Part shown: positions 6,746 to 14,335 of the stretch, one piece after another
How positions within the stretch are numbered: position 1 is the stretch's first letter
Layout: every line of letters begins with the position of its first letter
Source of the DNA: Pontiella sp.
GTDB taxonomy: Bacteria > Verrucomicrobiota > Kiritimatiellia > Kiritimatiellales > Pontiellaceae
Reading direction: 5' to 3'
DNA: 18,782 nt
NCBI GenBank assembly: GCA_029935255.1
Contig: JAOZKS010000013.1
Span: 1-18,782, forward strand
Position numbers and translations under genes: made by a program
Notes under the pieces: model-generated
Database searches by the model: none
What the model was told of the DNA's origin: nothing
Seen by the model: the letters and a program-made list of their open reading frames with translations, nothing else

Positions 6746-8995
6746 ATGAAAATTTTGATTGCTGAGGATAATGCGTTTTCCCGAACCTTGCTCAAGAAAA
6801 CGCTCACGAAGGCAGGCTATGATGTGCTAACCGCAGAAAATGGCGACACGGCTTGGGAGCTTCTTCAACAAGCCGAGCCGCCAAAACTAGCGCTGATTGA
6901 TTGGATGATGCCGGGGCTGAGCGGCATTGAACTCTGCCGTAAGATTCGCGAAATCGACACCGCATCTCCGCTCTACGTCATTCTGCTTACCGCGAAGAGC
7001 GGGAAGGACGAAGTGCTTGAAGGTTTTGCTGCGGGCGCCGATGATTTTATCAAAAAGCCTTTCGATAGCGGTGAGCTGTTGGCCCGTATTCAAGTGGGAC
7101 GCCGCTTGGTCGAACAGCATGCGCTGCTCCATTGCCTGATCGACTCGATCCCTGATCCCATCTACTTCAAGGACAACCGCGGACTCTATCTGGGTTGCAA
7201 CAAGGCCTATGCCGAGTTTGTGGGTAAGGAAGAAAGCGAAATCATAAACCGAGCAAGCAATGATGTTCTGCCATCAGATACAGCCCAAACCTCACAAATG
7301 GAAGATCTGCGCGTATTGGCAAATGGGGTGCCTGTGGAAACGGAGGGGTGGGATTCCGGTGCAGATGGCCGGAAGGTCTATCACAGTACATTAAAAACGC
7401 CCTATCTGGATTCGGCCGCCGGATCGACGGGGATGGTTGGAATCAGTCGGGACCTCACGAAGCGTATTCAGATGGAGCAGGAGGTTAAGCGTTTGGCGGT
7501 CGTGGTTGAGCAGTCGACCGAGTCCATTATGATCACTGACGTTGGTGGCGAGATTCTCTATACCAATGCGGCGTTCGAGACCACAACGGGTTATGCCTCG
7601 GATGAGGTGCTGGGAAAGAACCCGCACATACTCAAGAGCGGCAAGCATGATGATGAATTCTATCAGAAACTTATAGACATCATTTCGGCAGGAAACATGT
7701 GGGAGGGCCGTATTTCGAATCGAAAAAAAGACGGAAGCATTTTCGATGCGGAAGCCATCATTTACCCCATTCGCGATGATCAGGATCAGTTGGTGAGCTA
7801 TGTTGCGATCAGTCGCGATATTACCCAAGAGCTGGCGATCGAAAAGCAACTGCGCCAAACCCAGAAGATGAATGCCATTGGTGAGTTGGCGGGTGGGGTT
7901 GCGCACGACTTTAATAATATTTTGACGGCCATTCTCGGCTACATTGCCCTTTGCATGAACACCGTGGACGAACAGAGTAAAACCTATGGCTATCTTGGGG
8001 AGGTCCTCAAAGCGGGGGATCGGGCGACCAAGCTGGTTCGGCAAATCCTCACATTCAGTCGTCAGGAGGAGCAGGCCTTCCATCCGGTTTTGTTGCAGCC
8101 GGTGATCGATGATTCACTCAGCATGGTTAAAACGACGGTTAAGTCGAATATCACCATGGAGACCGAGGTGGATGAAGATTGCGGGGCGATTTTCGGGGAT
8201 ACCACGCAAGTTCAGCAGGTGATGGTGAACCTTTGTACGAATGCGGTGCACGCCTTGGGGGACAAGGGGGGTACGCTGGGTGTGACGCTCAAGCAGGTGG
8301 AGACCCTTGGGCTGAAAGATGGAAAGGGCCTCGTCGATCTGGAGCCCGGCCTGTACGTCTGCATGACGGTGAGTGATACGGGTTGCGGTATGAGTCCTGA
8401 AATTATGGACCGGATTTTTGAGCCCTACTACACGACGAAGAAAAAGGGAGAGGGGACGGGCTTTGGTCTTTCCATCGTGCATGGAATTATTCGCAAGCAT
8501 AATGGCCATATTTCGGTCGAGAGCGAGCTTGGGCAGGGAACCACCTTCACGATCTACCTTCCATTACTGATCAACAGTGCCGAAGAAAAACAACATGCCA
8601 TTGAAATGTCCACGCCCGAAGGGTTCGGCCGGATTTTGTTTGTTGACGATGATGATACCGTGCTCTCGATGGGGCGTGAGATTCTTGAATCGTTTGGCTA
8701 TACCGTAATAACGGCCACCAACGGCAAGCGGGCATTCGATATTTTCCAGCAGCAACCGACCGGGTTCGATGCGCTCGTTTCCGATTACAGCATGCCGGAA
8801 ATGAACGGCCATGAATTGATCAGCGAATGTTTGCGCCTCCATCCCGGATTACCGAGCATCCTGTGCAGCGGGTATATGGAGAAGGTTGAAGGTGAGAACT
8901 TGCAAGAACTGGGCCATACGGCCTTCATGGCCAAGCCGCTGGACTGGCGCAGTCTCAGTCGGACCATCCAGCAGGAGATTAACCAACAAGACTAA
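6746..8995 (+). CDS. Hybrid sensor histidine kinase (REC-PAS-PAS-HisKA-HATPase-REC)
   Basis: Cytoplasmic two-component phosphorelay protein of 749 residues with no transmembrane segment. Order: N-terminal receiver (1-120; acidic pair E7/D8, phosphoacceptor D52 in LIDWMMPG, T82, K104), a PAS domain (about 125-240, DSIPDPIYFKDNRG), a second PAS (about 245-362, with GRISNRKKDGS and a PAC-like ISRDIT end), HisKA with H387 in GGVAHDFNN, HATPase_c with the N box around N499 (VNLCTNAV), DTGCGM, and EGTGFGLSIVHG, then a C-terminal receiver (628-749; D680 in VSDYSMP, K730). All catalytic residues are present. There is no DNA-binding output domain, so a separate phosphotransfer protein or partner is expected. 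The ATG at 6746 follows GGAG by 8 bases; an in-frame ATG at 6689 lies before the inverted repeat and would add a Pro-rich, non-receiver N-terminus. The signal sensed is unknown. Confidence 0.93.
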   Translation: MKILIAEDNAFSRTLLKKTLTKAGYDVLTAENGDTAWELLQQAEPPKLALIDWMMPGLSGIELCRKIREIDTASPLYVILLTAKSGKDEVLEGFAAGADDFIKKPFDSGELLARIQVGRRLVEQHALLHCLIDSIPDPIYFKDNRGLYLGCNKAYAEFVGKEESEIINRASNDVLPSDTAQTSQMEDLRVLANGVPVETEGWDSGADGRKVYHSTLKTPYLDSAAGSTGMVGISRDLTKRIQMEQEVKRLAVVVEQSTESIMITDVGGEILYTNAAFETTTGYASDEVLGKNPHILKSGKHDDEFYQKLIDIISAGNMWEGRISNRKKDGSIFDAEAIIYPIRDDQDQLVSYVAISRDITQELAIEKQLRQTQKMNAIGELAGGVAHDFNNILTAILGYIALCMNTVDEQSKTYGYLGEVLKAGDRATKLVRQILTFSRQEEQAFHPVLLQPVIDDSLSMVKTTVKSNITMETEVDEDCGAIFGDTTQVQQVMVNLCTNAVHALGDKGGTLGVTLKQVETLGLKDGKGLVDLEPGLYVCMTVSDTGCGMSPEIMDRIFEPYYTTKKKGEGTGFGLSIVHGIIRKHNGHISVESELGQGTTFTIYLPLLINSAEEKQHAIEMSTPEGFGRILFVDDDDTVLSMGREILESFGYTVITATNGKRAFDIFQQQPTGFDALVSDYSMPEMNGHELISECLRLHPGLPSILCSGYMEKVEGENLQELGHTAFMAKPLDWRSLSRTIQQEINQQD

Positions 8996-9024
8996 TGGGG
9001 CATAAATCAGGGTAAGGGGACTGA

Positions 9025-9040
9025 TGGCACAATACGTGCT
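9025..9040 (+). promoter_or_regulatory. Candidate sigma-54 promoter for the PilT-like gene
   Basis: TGGCAC-N5-GTGCT matches the sigma-54 -24/-12 consensus TGGCAC-N5-TTGCW at all but one listed base, with GG and GC ten bases apart as required. Transcription would begin near 9051, leaving a leader of about 24 bases with a GGGGG before the ATG at 9075. No activator site or sigma-54 activator gene is seen in the window. A perfect match inside valS at 2972-2986 shows that such hits can arise by chance. Confidence 0.5.
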
Positions 9041-9074
9041 TTCTTCGTTCTGCATAATGGGGGTTTTAATAAAT

Positions 9075-10559
9075 ATGAAGAAAATCGATCAATACCTTGA
9101 AGAAATGCTGGAACAAGGGGCCAGTGATATTCACCTGTCCACCAATCATCAACCTTGTTTTCGCGTTGATGGCGACATGCATTTTCAGCGTGGTACGGAA
9201 AAGCTAACCGACGAGGAACTGAAAGAACTCCTCTTCGAGTTTACCCCCGAGAGAAATATTCAGGAATTGGAAGAAGAGTGGGATACCGACTTTGCCTACG
9301 AGCTACCGGGCACGGCACGCTTCCGCGTCAATATTTTTCTGGACCATGAAGGAATTGGTTGCGTTATGCGCCAAATCCCATCGCGTATTCCCACCTTTGA
9401 GGAACTAAATATTCCTGAAGGAATCAGAGCATTTTGCTTTTTGAACAAAGGCCTGGTGATTGTGACCGGCCCGACTGGAAGTGGAAAGTCCACCACACTT
9501 GCCGCAATGGTCGACTTGATCAACCGCACGCGTCGCCAGCATTTGATCACGATTGAAGATCCGGTCGAATTCAAACACCGTTCGATGGGTTGCCTCGTCA
9601 ACCAGCGAGAAGTACATGTGCATACCAAAAGTTTTTCCAATGCCCTGCGGGCGGCCTTGCGGGAAGATCCCGATATCGTGCTGGTCGGCGAGATGCGCGA
9701 CCTGGAAACCATGGAGATTGCCATTGAAACCGCCGAGACCGGTCACTTGGTTTTTGGAACGTTGCACACCAATACCGCCGCAACGACGGTCGATCGTATT
9801 ATCGATAAATTTCCGGCGGATCGCCAGAATCAGATCCGTACCATGCTTGCCGATTCGCTCAAGGGTGTGATTGCCCAGACCCTTTGCCGTCGCATCGGGG
9901 GCGGTCGTATTGCCTCCGCCGAAATTCTCGTCGTCACCCCCGCAGTAGCCGCCAATATCCGCGAGGGGAAAACCCACCAAATTCCATCCCTCATGCAGAC
10001 CGGTCGAAATGTGGGCATGTGCACCTTTGCCGACGACTTGCTGAGCCTCGTTAAGCGCGGCATCATTACACCGGAAGAGGCATATGGCAACGCCATCGAT
10101 AAACCCTTCCTTCAGAAAAAATTCGCTGAAGAAAAAATCGAGCTCGACCTTAAACTCGTTGCCCTTGAGGATGTCGACTTCGATGTCGAGCAGGAAGAAA
10201 ATGCTTCGAAAAGTGAAAAGGCCCGGAAGAAACTGCATGTTAATCCGCGCGATACCACCGCCTTGCGGGAGGTCATCCTGATTTTAGCAACGGATGAAAA
10301 TCCGGATGAACGCAACGGCCATGAATCCCTCGAATACGCCCAGAAACTACTGGATGTTACCGGGCAAAGCGATGCGCTGACCCTGGTTCTCATCAGTGCA
10401 GCCTATGCTGAGCTTCAGCACTTCACCGAAGCCAGCGAATGGGCGAAGAAGGCGCTTAAAATTGCAAAAAGCAATAAACAGAAAGATCTGGTCACACGGA
10501 TTAACCGCTACATTAATCTCTATAAACGGAAAATCTCCCTGCGCGGCGAAGCCGTCTGA
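9075..10559 (+). CDS. PilT-like type IV pilus retraction-type ATPase with TPR-like C-terminal extension
   Basis: Secretion-type hexameric ATPase likely working on a type IV pilus or related machine at the inner membrane. 494 residues against roughly 340-380 for usual PilT. Seen: N-terminal QGASDIHLS (15-22), Walker A GPTGSGKS (132-139), Asp box around EDPVEFKH (161-168), Walker B DIVLVGEMRD (200-209), His box GHLVFGTLHTNTAATTVDR (223-241), and VAANIREGK (291-299) matching the PilT AIRNLIRE retraction motif. After about 350 comes a charged linker, then residues about 395-485 with helical pairs resembling TPRs, including ALTLVLISAAYAELQHFTEA. I start at 9075 because the motif order fits and the likely sigma-54 promoter overlaps an earlier in-frame ATG (9024); the ATG at 9057 is a further option. 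No other pilus gene is present, so the target machine is unknown. Confidence 0.9.
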   Translation: MKKIDQYLEEMLEQGASDIHLSTNHQPCFRVDGDMHFQRGTEKLTDEELKELLFEFTPERNIQELEEEWDTDFAYELPGTARFRVNIFLDHEGIGCVMRQIPSRIPTFEELNIPEGIRAFCFLNKGLVIVTGPTGSGKSTTLAAMVDLINRTRRQHLITIEDPVEFKHRSMGCLVNQREVHVHTKSFSNALRAALREDPDIVLVGEMRDLETMEIAIETAETGHLVFGTLHTNTAATTVDRIIDKFPADRQNQIRTMLADSLKGVIAQTLCRRIGGGRIASAEILVVTPAVAANIREGKTHQIPSLMQTGRNVGMCTFADDLLSLVKRGIITPEEAYGNAIDKPFLQKKFAEEKIELDLKLVALEDVDFDVEQEENASKSEKARKKLHVNPRDTTALREVILILATDENPDERNGHESLEYAQKLLDVTGQSDALTLVLISAAYAELQHFTEASEWAKKALKIAKSNKQKDLVTRINRYINLYKRKISLRGEAV

Positions 10560-10567
10560 AAATGCCA

Positions 10568-10593
10568 TTCCCGCAAATTTGCCTGTGCGGGAA
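10568..10593 (+). other. 8-bp stem-loop after the PilT-like gene
   Basis: TTCCCGCA (10568-10575) pairs perfectly with TGCGGGAA (10586-10593) around a 10-base loop, starting 9 bases after the PilT-like stop. No U-run follows (ACTCGGAGCC), so it is either a weak terminator, a 3'-end stabiliser, or an unrelated stem. Confidence 0.5.
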
Positions 10594-10614
10594 ACTCGGA
10601 GCCTAAAAAATACA

Positions 10615-10643
10615 TTTACCTGAATCATGATCGCATTTATAAT
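10615..10643 (+). promoter_or_regulatory. Sigma-70-type promoter of the acs remnant
   Basis: TTTACC (10615-10620), a 17-base spacer and a perfect TATAAT (10638-10643). The expected start is near 10650, about 26 bases before the ATG at 10676, with GGAGG at 10663-10667 in the leader. The expression signals look intact although the gene behind them is broken. Confidence 0.65.
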
Positions 10644-10675
10644 GATTCCTTGTTTTAAGCATGGAGGATTATCGA

Positions 10676-10983
10676 ATGGCAGATCAATCGAACGCACCAC
10701 AAATTGTTGCCCCACCTGCTCGCGTTAGCGAGGGGGCCTATTTCCCGAGCTCATCGGCGAACTGCGTAACGAAGTGCGCACGCATATCGGTCCGATTGCC
10801 GTACCCGACCAGATCCTCATTGCGCCGGGATTGCCAAAAACACGATCCGGAAAGATCATGCGTCGGATTTTGCGCAAGATCGCGAGTATGGAAACCGAAG
10901 ACCTCGGTGATATTTCGACCTTGGCCGATCCATCGGTGGTTGAACAACTGATCGAGAAACGACCCTCGGTTATCGCGCATTGA
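10676..10983 (+). pseudogene. acs: Acetyl-CoA synthetase gene reduced to its two ends (internal deletion plus frame change)
   Basis: A normal acs encodes about 640-660 residues that activate acetate to acetyl-CoA via acetyl-AMP. Here only about 308 bases remain. From the ATG at 10676 (GGAGG 8 bases upstream) one frame gives MADQSNAPQIVAPPARVSEG, the style of an Acs N-terminus. A different frame, from about 10741 on, gives FPELIGELRNEVRTHIGPIA, then PKTRSGKIMRRILRKIA with the conserved lysine that is acetylated in Acs, then LGDISTLADPSVVEQLIEK and a stop at 10981-10983. The join falls near a run of five G (10732-10736) and also shifts the frame, so no functional enzyme can be made. The C-terminal identity is certain; assigning the N-terminal piece to the same gene is probable. 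A GTG at 10774 would open the C-terminal frame but has no ribosome binding site. A misassembly in this spot is the main alternative. Confidence 0.85.
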
Positions 10984-11003
10984 GATCCATCGTCGGTTAA
11001 CGG

Positions 11004-11031
11004 TTGCAAAGCCCTTTTTTCTGTGTAGCAT
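11004..11031 (+). promoter_or_regulatory. Candidate sigma-70 promoter of infA
   Basis: TTGCAA (11004-11009), a 16-base spacer that includes a T-run, and TAGCAT (11026-11031). A start near 11038 would leave a leader of about 25 bases with AGGAGG at 11050-11055. The same word TTGCAAAG occurs upstream of dut (about 15164), so it may be a common -35 variant in this genome. Confidence 0.5.
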
Positions 11032-11062
11032 GCTCTTTTCGTAATTTTCAGGAGGAAGTTCC

Positions 11063-11284
11063 ATGGCTAAAGAGGATGTAATCGAGGCGGAAGGCGTTGT
11101 GAAGAAAGTACTGCCGGCAACGATGTACCGTGTCGAATTGGAGAATGGGCATGAAGTTCTGGCGCATATCTCGGGCAAGATGCGCAAGCACTTCATCCGT
11201 ATTGCCGTAGGTGATAAGGTCACCATCGAAATTTCCCCGTACGATCTGGAAAAAGGCCGCATCACCTTCCGTCACCGCAACTAG
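11063..11284 (+). CDS. infA: Translation initiation factor IF-1
   Basis: Single OB-fold protein that binds the 30S A site during initiation. 73 residues, the usual length. Seen: MAKEDVIEAEGVV, LENGHEVLAHISGKMRK and GDKVTIEISPYDLEKGRITFRHR, all standard IF-1 segments. AGGAGG lies seven bases before the ATG. It is not beside the ribosomal-protein or secY cluster where infA often sits; instead the symporter gene starts 12 bases after its stop, so the two are probably co-transcribed. Confidence 0.97.
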   Translation: MAKEDVIEAEGVVKKVLPATMYRVELENGHEVLAHISGKMRKHFIRIAVGDKVTIEISPYDLEKGRITFRHRN

Positions 11285-11296
11285 CAGGCTCGGATC

Positions 11297-12835
11297 ATGG
11301 CGAAGCGAAGTCTGTGGGGAAGCAAGGCCGGATTTCTGCTGGCCGCCATTGGCTCGGCGGTCGGGCTTGGAAATATTTGGCGCTTTGGCTACATGGCCTA
11401 CGAAAACGGTGGCGGAGCATTTCTAGTTCCCTATGCCGTTGCGCTGGTGCTTGCGGGCATTCCATTGATGATTGTCGAGTATGTCCTCGGCCATCGCGAA
11501 AAAGCCTCCCCCCCTCTCGCCTTCGCCCGTATTGACCGACGCTGGGAAACCATCGGCTGGTGGATGCCGGTGGTCGCCTTTTTTGGCATTACCCTTTTCT
11601 ATGCCGCCGTCATCGGTTGGTGCATGAACTATTTTGTTTTTTCCTTCACCCAGGCATGGGGAGCAGACACCGGCGCATTTTTCATTCAGGAATTCCTACA
11701 GCGCAGCGAAGGCCCGTTCCAACTCGGCGGCATCCGATGGCCCATTCTGGCAGGAACCGTTCTGACGTGGGTCATCAGCTGGGCCATCTGCTATCGCGAG
11801 ATCAACCACGGCATTGAAAAAGCCAGCATGATCTTCATGCCGTTGCTGGTGGTGCTCACCCTGATTCTGGTTGGCTGGTCGCTAAGGCTGGAGGGTGCCT
11901 GGGAGGCCATAAAAACACACTATCTTTCAGCGGACTGGGTCAAAATAAATCCATTAACGCTTGCTGGAAGCAAGGTGTGGGTCGCGGCCTTCGGACAAAT
12001 CTTTTTCACCCTCTCGCTTGGCTTCGGTATCATGATTACCTATGCCAGCTACCTGCCGAAAAAGACGGATATTGTCGGTAACGCGCTCATCACCTCGGTC
12101 CTCAATTGTCTCTACTCCTTCATTACCGGTTTTGCCGTGTTCGGGACCATCGGCTTTATGGCGCTCTCCAAAGGTGTTCCTTTCGATGAAGCAATAACCG
12201 CCGGGGCAGGACTTGCATTTGTGGTGTATCCAGAGGCCATCAATCAACTCCCCTCTGGACAAACCATTTTTGGACTGCTCTTTTTTCTGATGCTGATCAT
12301 GGCCGGGCTTTCCTCCGCCATTTCGTTGGTTGAGGCCTTTTGCTGCTCGCTCATCGACAAGTTTAGCTTCAGCCGCAAGAAAACCGTCTCGGTGGTCTGC
12401 CTGATTGGTTGTCTGGGAAGTGTCATATTCACAACGCGGGCAGGTGCGCACATTTTGGATATTGTTGATCACTTCGTAAACAACTATGGCCTTGTCACCG
12501 GCGGCATTGTTGAATGCCTTTTAGTTGGCTGGGTGCTCAAGGCCTCCATGGCTCGCAAGCATGTTGATCAGGCGGGAGGGGTTAAATTGCACAAAGTCTG
12601 GGAGGTGCTGATTAAATTTATCACACCTGCAATCTTGATCGTCGTGATTGGTTTTGCACTCTGCAGCGAATTTAGTGAAAACTATGAAGGCTTCTCCACC
12701 AGGGCATTGCTTTTCGTTGGGGTTGGTTGGTTGCTCGCCGCGCTTGTCATCTCCTTGCTTCTTATGCGCTTCCCGTGGAAAGAGTCTAAGCTCGCCCGCG
12801 ATCACGAACCCGAAGAAGACCACCTGTTGGTATGA
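11297..12835 (+). CDS. Sodium-dependent transporter, neurotransmitter:sodium symporter (NSS/SNF, LeuT-fold) family
   Basis: Integral membrane symporter that probably uses the sodium gradient to import an amino acid or related amine; substrate not predictable. 512 residues with 11-12 hydrophobic segments. Seen: the family's first-helix signature AAIGSAVGLGNIWRFGYMAYENGGGAF (its backbone carbonyls and N26 line the Na+ and substrate sites in LeuT) and the sixth-helix region AAFGQIFFTLSLGFGIMITYASY, with the unwound SLGFG stretch. The C-terminus is short and acidic. Start: the ATG at 11297, with only a weak AGG upstream, consistent with coupling to infA. No small membrane partner subunit of the MetS kind is seen after it. 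A strong hairpin at 12871-12901 follows. Confidence 0.93.
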   Translation: MAKRSLWGSKAGFLLAAIGSAVGLGNIWRFGYMAYENGGGAFLVPYAVALVLAGIPLMIVEYVLGHREKASPPLAFARIDRRWETIGWWMPVVAFFGITLFYAAVIGWCMNYFVFSFTQAWGADTGAFFIQEFLQRSEGPFQLGGIRWPILAGTVLTWVISWAICYREINHGIEKASMIFMPLLVVLTLILVGWSLRLEGAWEAIKTHYLSADWVKINPLTLAGSKVWVAAFGQIFFTLSLGFGIMITYASYLPKKTDIVGNALITSVLNCLYSFITGFAVFGTIGFMALSKGVPFDEAITAGAGLAFVVYPEAINQLPSGQTIFGLLFFLMLIMAGLSSAISLVEAFCCSLIDKFSFSRKKTVSVVCLIGCLGSVIFTTRAGAHILDIVDHFVNNYGLVTGGIVECLLVGWVLKASMARKHVDQAGGVKLHKVWEVLIKFITPAILIVVIGFALCSEFSENYEGFSTRALLFVGVGWLLAALVISLLLMRFPWKESKLARDHEPEEDHLLV

Positions 12836-12863
12836 TGTAGACAGGGTGATCTATGGAAGAGCC

Positions 12864-12901
12864 AAAAAAAGACCCCCTGCAGATTTTATCTGCAAGGGGT
12901 C
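12864..12901 (-). terminator. Rho-independent terminator for the secreted-protein gene (possibly bidirectional)
   Basis: Read on the minus strand: stem GACCCC-T-TGCAGA with TCTGCA-G-GGGGTC (12 pairs, one internal mismatch) and a 5-base loop, followed by seven T (the A-run at 12864-12870 on the plus strand). It lies about 70 bases after the minus-strand stop at 12970. On the plus strand the same stem follows the symporter gene without a U-run and may still help end that transcript. Confidence 0.85.
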
Positions 12902-12923
12902 ATGGCTTATCCTTACCGCCTGC

Positions 12924-12939
12924 CGGGGCGAGAGCCCCG
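12924..12939. other. GC-rich tetraloop hairpin
   Basis: CGGGGC-GAGA-GCCCCG, a perfect 6-bp stem with a GNRA-type tetraloop on the plus strand, in the gap between the terminator and the end of the secreted-protein gene. It may be a second stem protecting a 3' end; no U-run on either side. Confidence 0.4.
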
Positions 12940-12969
12940 ACCCGTCAGTAAAGCGATTACTTATCAGCT

Positions 12970-14211
12970 TTAATCACAATGGCCCGGACCAATGATGCCG
13001 TTGTTGTAGTCATCCAGTATGCCGGCCAAGTCAATCGCCAAAGCCCTGTCCGGAGACTTTTTGGGAATATTCCCCTCACTCTGATAGTATTCGAGGAGCT
13101 CCTGTGCACTAAGCCATGCATCGAGCGCCTCATCAGGGATCGAGGTGCCGTTCACCACATTAAGTTCGGCTCCGATGTATTGATGGGCGAGGATGATATA
13201 CGCATTACCTTTCTTGGGCGGTGTCCAAAGAATCATCATAGCTTCATGCCCGGTATAGAGGCTTAGATTATCCGTAGGCCAATCATAGGGGTGGTTTTTC
13301 CAGAAACCAATGGTATAGGTGCATCCCCGAGTATCCGGTTCAGGAAGTTTCCACGCCACGAAGGTCCATGCCAGTGAGGCTGGTTCCAGACCGGAACCGT
13401 CATCAATGGAGAATAATTGCACGGTGACATTGGTGGCACCTGCTGGAATTAGTACTTCCAGTTCGATTACGTCGAGGTAGTCGCCTTCGTTGTCCTGAAG
13501 CACATCATCAAGCCTGGTGGTAACCCCGTCCACGGTAATATCAACTGCGGCAGGCCGTGGGACGTCAATATCGGTGACGATCAACCACAGAGAGCCCAAT
13601 CGGGGATCGGCAGATGGTGCAAAGGAAAAATCTACCGGCATAGTTTGAAGGTCGTACGGCTGGGGTAGGTAGGCAAAATCATTTCCATCCATGATTTGGA
13701 GGTTGACCATGCTCCCATCGTCCAGGATGACCACTACCGCTGCTCCGTCGTTTTCGTAAGCGAAATCCAGCCCGCTCACAGAAAGAACATTTGTCTGGCC
13801 GGCTAGAATCCAACTTTGACTGATGCCGATTTCCGTGATATCGGCTCGATAGGTATTGCTGGGGTAAACGTCCGCTGGCGTGGGTCCTCCAATACGCGGT
13901 CCCGTTACATCCATGCCATTAACCTGAATGGTGTCGTTATCGCCAGGGTCGACGTCTATGGATCGACCTGTCCAGTATAGCAAGATCTGGGCAATGGTAG
14001 CATCTGCGGGTATCGCAATAGAAATGGCACCCGGTTGGGCATCTTTCAAACCTGTACCCTCGACCAATATGTGTGAGCCGGGGGCAATGGGAATGCTCGG
14101 TAGACCGAGTTGTTCTGTGCCATCGGCTTTAGCTTCATTGACCAAGACCAATGGCAATACACAACAACAGAGCATGCCGCGTATTATTTTGCAAACAGAC
14201 TTACTTTTCAT
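12970..14211 (-). CDS. Secreted protein of unknown function with beta-sandwich-like N-terminal part and GFWKNHP C-terminal module
   Basis: 413 residues from the ATG at 14211, chosen because it gives a classic signal peptide (MKSKS, hydrophobic core with CCC, probable cleavage after NEAKA near 29) and follows AGGAGAGG. The mature part is acidic and rich in Thr, Val, Gly and Asp. Residues about 30-290 look like beta-sandwich repeats (ATIAQILLYWTGR, IQVNGMDVTGPRIGG, YRADITEIG, VSGLDFAYENDGAAVVVI), a style found in secreted surface proteins with DUF3344-like domains. From C297 a distinct module begins, CTYTIGFWKNHP, with KGNAYIILAHQYIGAELNV; a G-Y/F-W-K-N-H module of this kind recurs in extracellular bacterial proteins, role unknown. 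C297 and C412 could form a disulfide. There is no PEP-CTERM, LPXTG or lipobox, so it is probably released or held by a partner. I do not recognise a specific function. Confidence 0.85.
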   Translation of the reverse strand: MKSKSVCKIIRGMLCCCVLPLVLVNEAKADGTEQLGLPSIPIAPGSHILVEGTGLKDAQPGAISIAIPADATIAQILLYWTGRSIDVDPGDNDTIQVNGMDVTGPRIGGPTPADVYPSNTYRADITEIGISQSWILAGQTNVLSVSGLDFAYENDGAAVVVILDDGSMVNLQIMDGNDFAYLPQPYDLQTMPVDFSFAPSADPRLGSLWLIVTDIDVPRPAAVDITVDGVTTRLDDVLQDNEGDYLDVIELEVLIPAGATNVTVQLFSIDDGSGLEPASLAWTFVAWKLPEPDTRGCTYTIGFWKNHPYDWPTDNLSLYTGHEAMMILWTPPKKGNAYIILAHQYIGAELNVVNGTSIPDEALDAWLSAQELLEYYQSEGNIPKKSPDRALAIDLAGILDDYNNGIIGPGHCD

Positions 14212-14262
14212 CTTTTTCACCTCTCCTCGTATGTACTGATGATTTATTAATCCGAAGGTCAT

Positions 14263-14335
14263 CACTCCGTCTCAGTCACCATACCCCGAGTGAAAAAAGA
14301 ACATAAGGTAGTACCCTCCCGTTTGGGACGGAGTG
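14263..14335. repeat. Inverted 9-mer pair upstream of the secreted-protein gene
   Basis: CACTCCGTC (14263-14271) and GACGGAGTG (14327-14335) are perfect reverse complements, extended to 11 pairs if a T-G pair is allowed, 55 bases apart. The second copy lies inside the quasi-palindrome at 14308-14343, so the first may be an auxiliary half-site for the same DNA-binding protein. Confidence 0.45.

Noticed and set aside
9024..9074. An earlier in-frame ATG for the PilT-like gene with AAGGGGA upstream
   Set aside because: The extension is not PilT-like and the ATG overlaps the probable sigma-54 -24 element, so a transcript from that promoter could not include it. It remains possible if another promoter is used.
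10774..10983. A GTG-started 69-codon gene covering the Acs C-terminus
   Set aside because: No ribosome binding site precedes the GTG and the frame is continuous with Acs sequence upstream of it, so it is better read as part of a broken acs.
12853..12951. A small open frame (about 32 codons) after the symporter gene, considered as a MetS-like small subunit
   Set aside because: It has no hydrophobic helix and runs straight through the terminator stem at 12871-12901.
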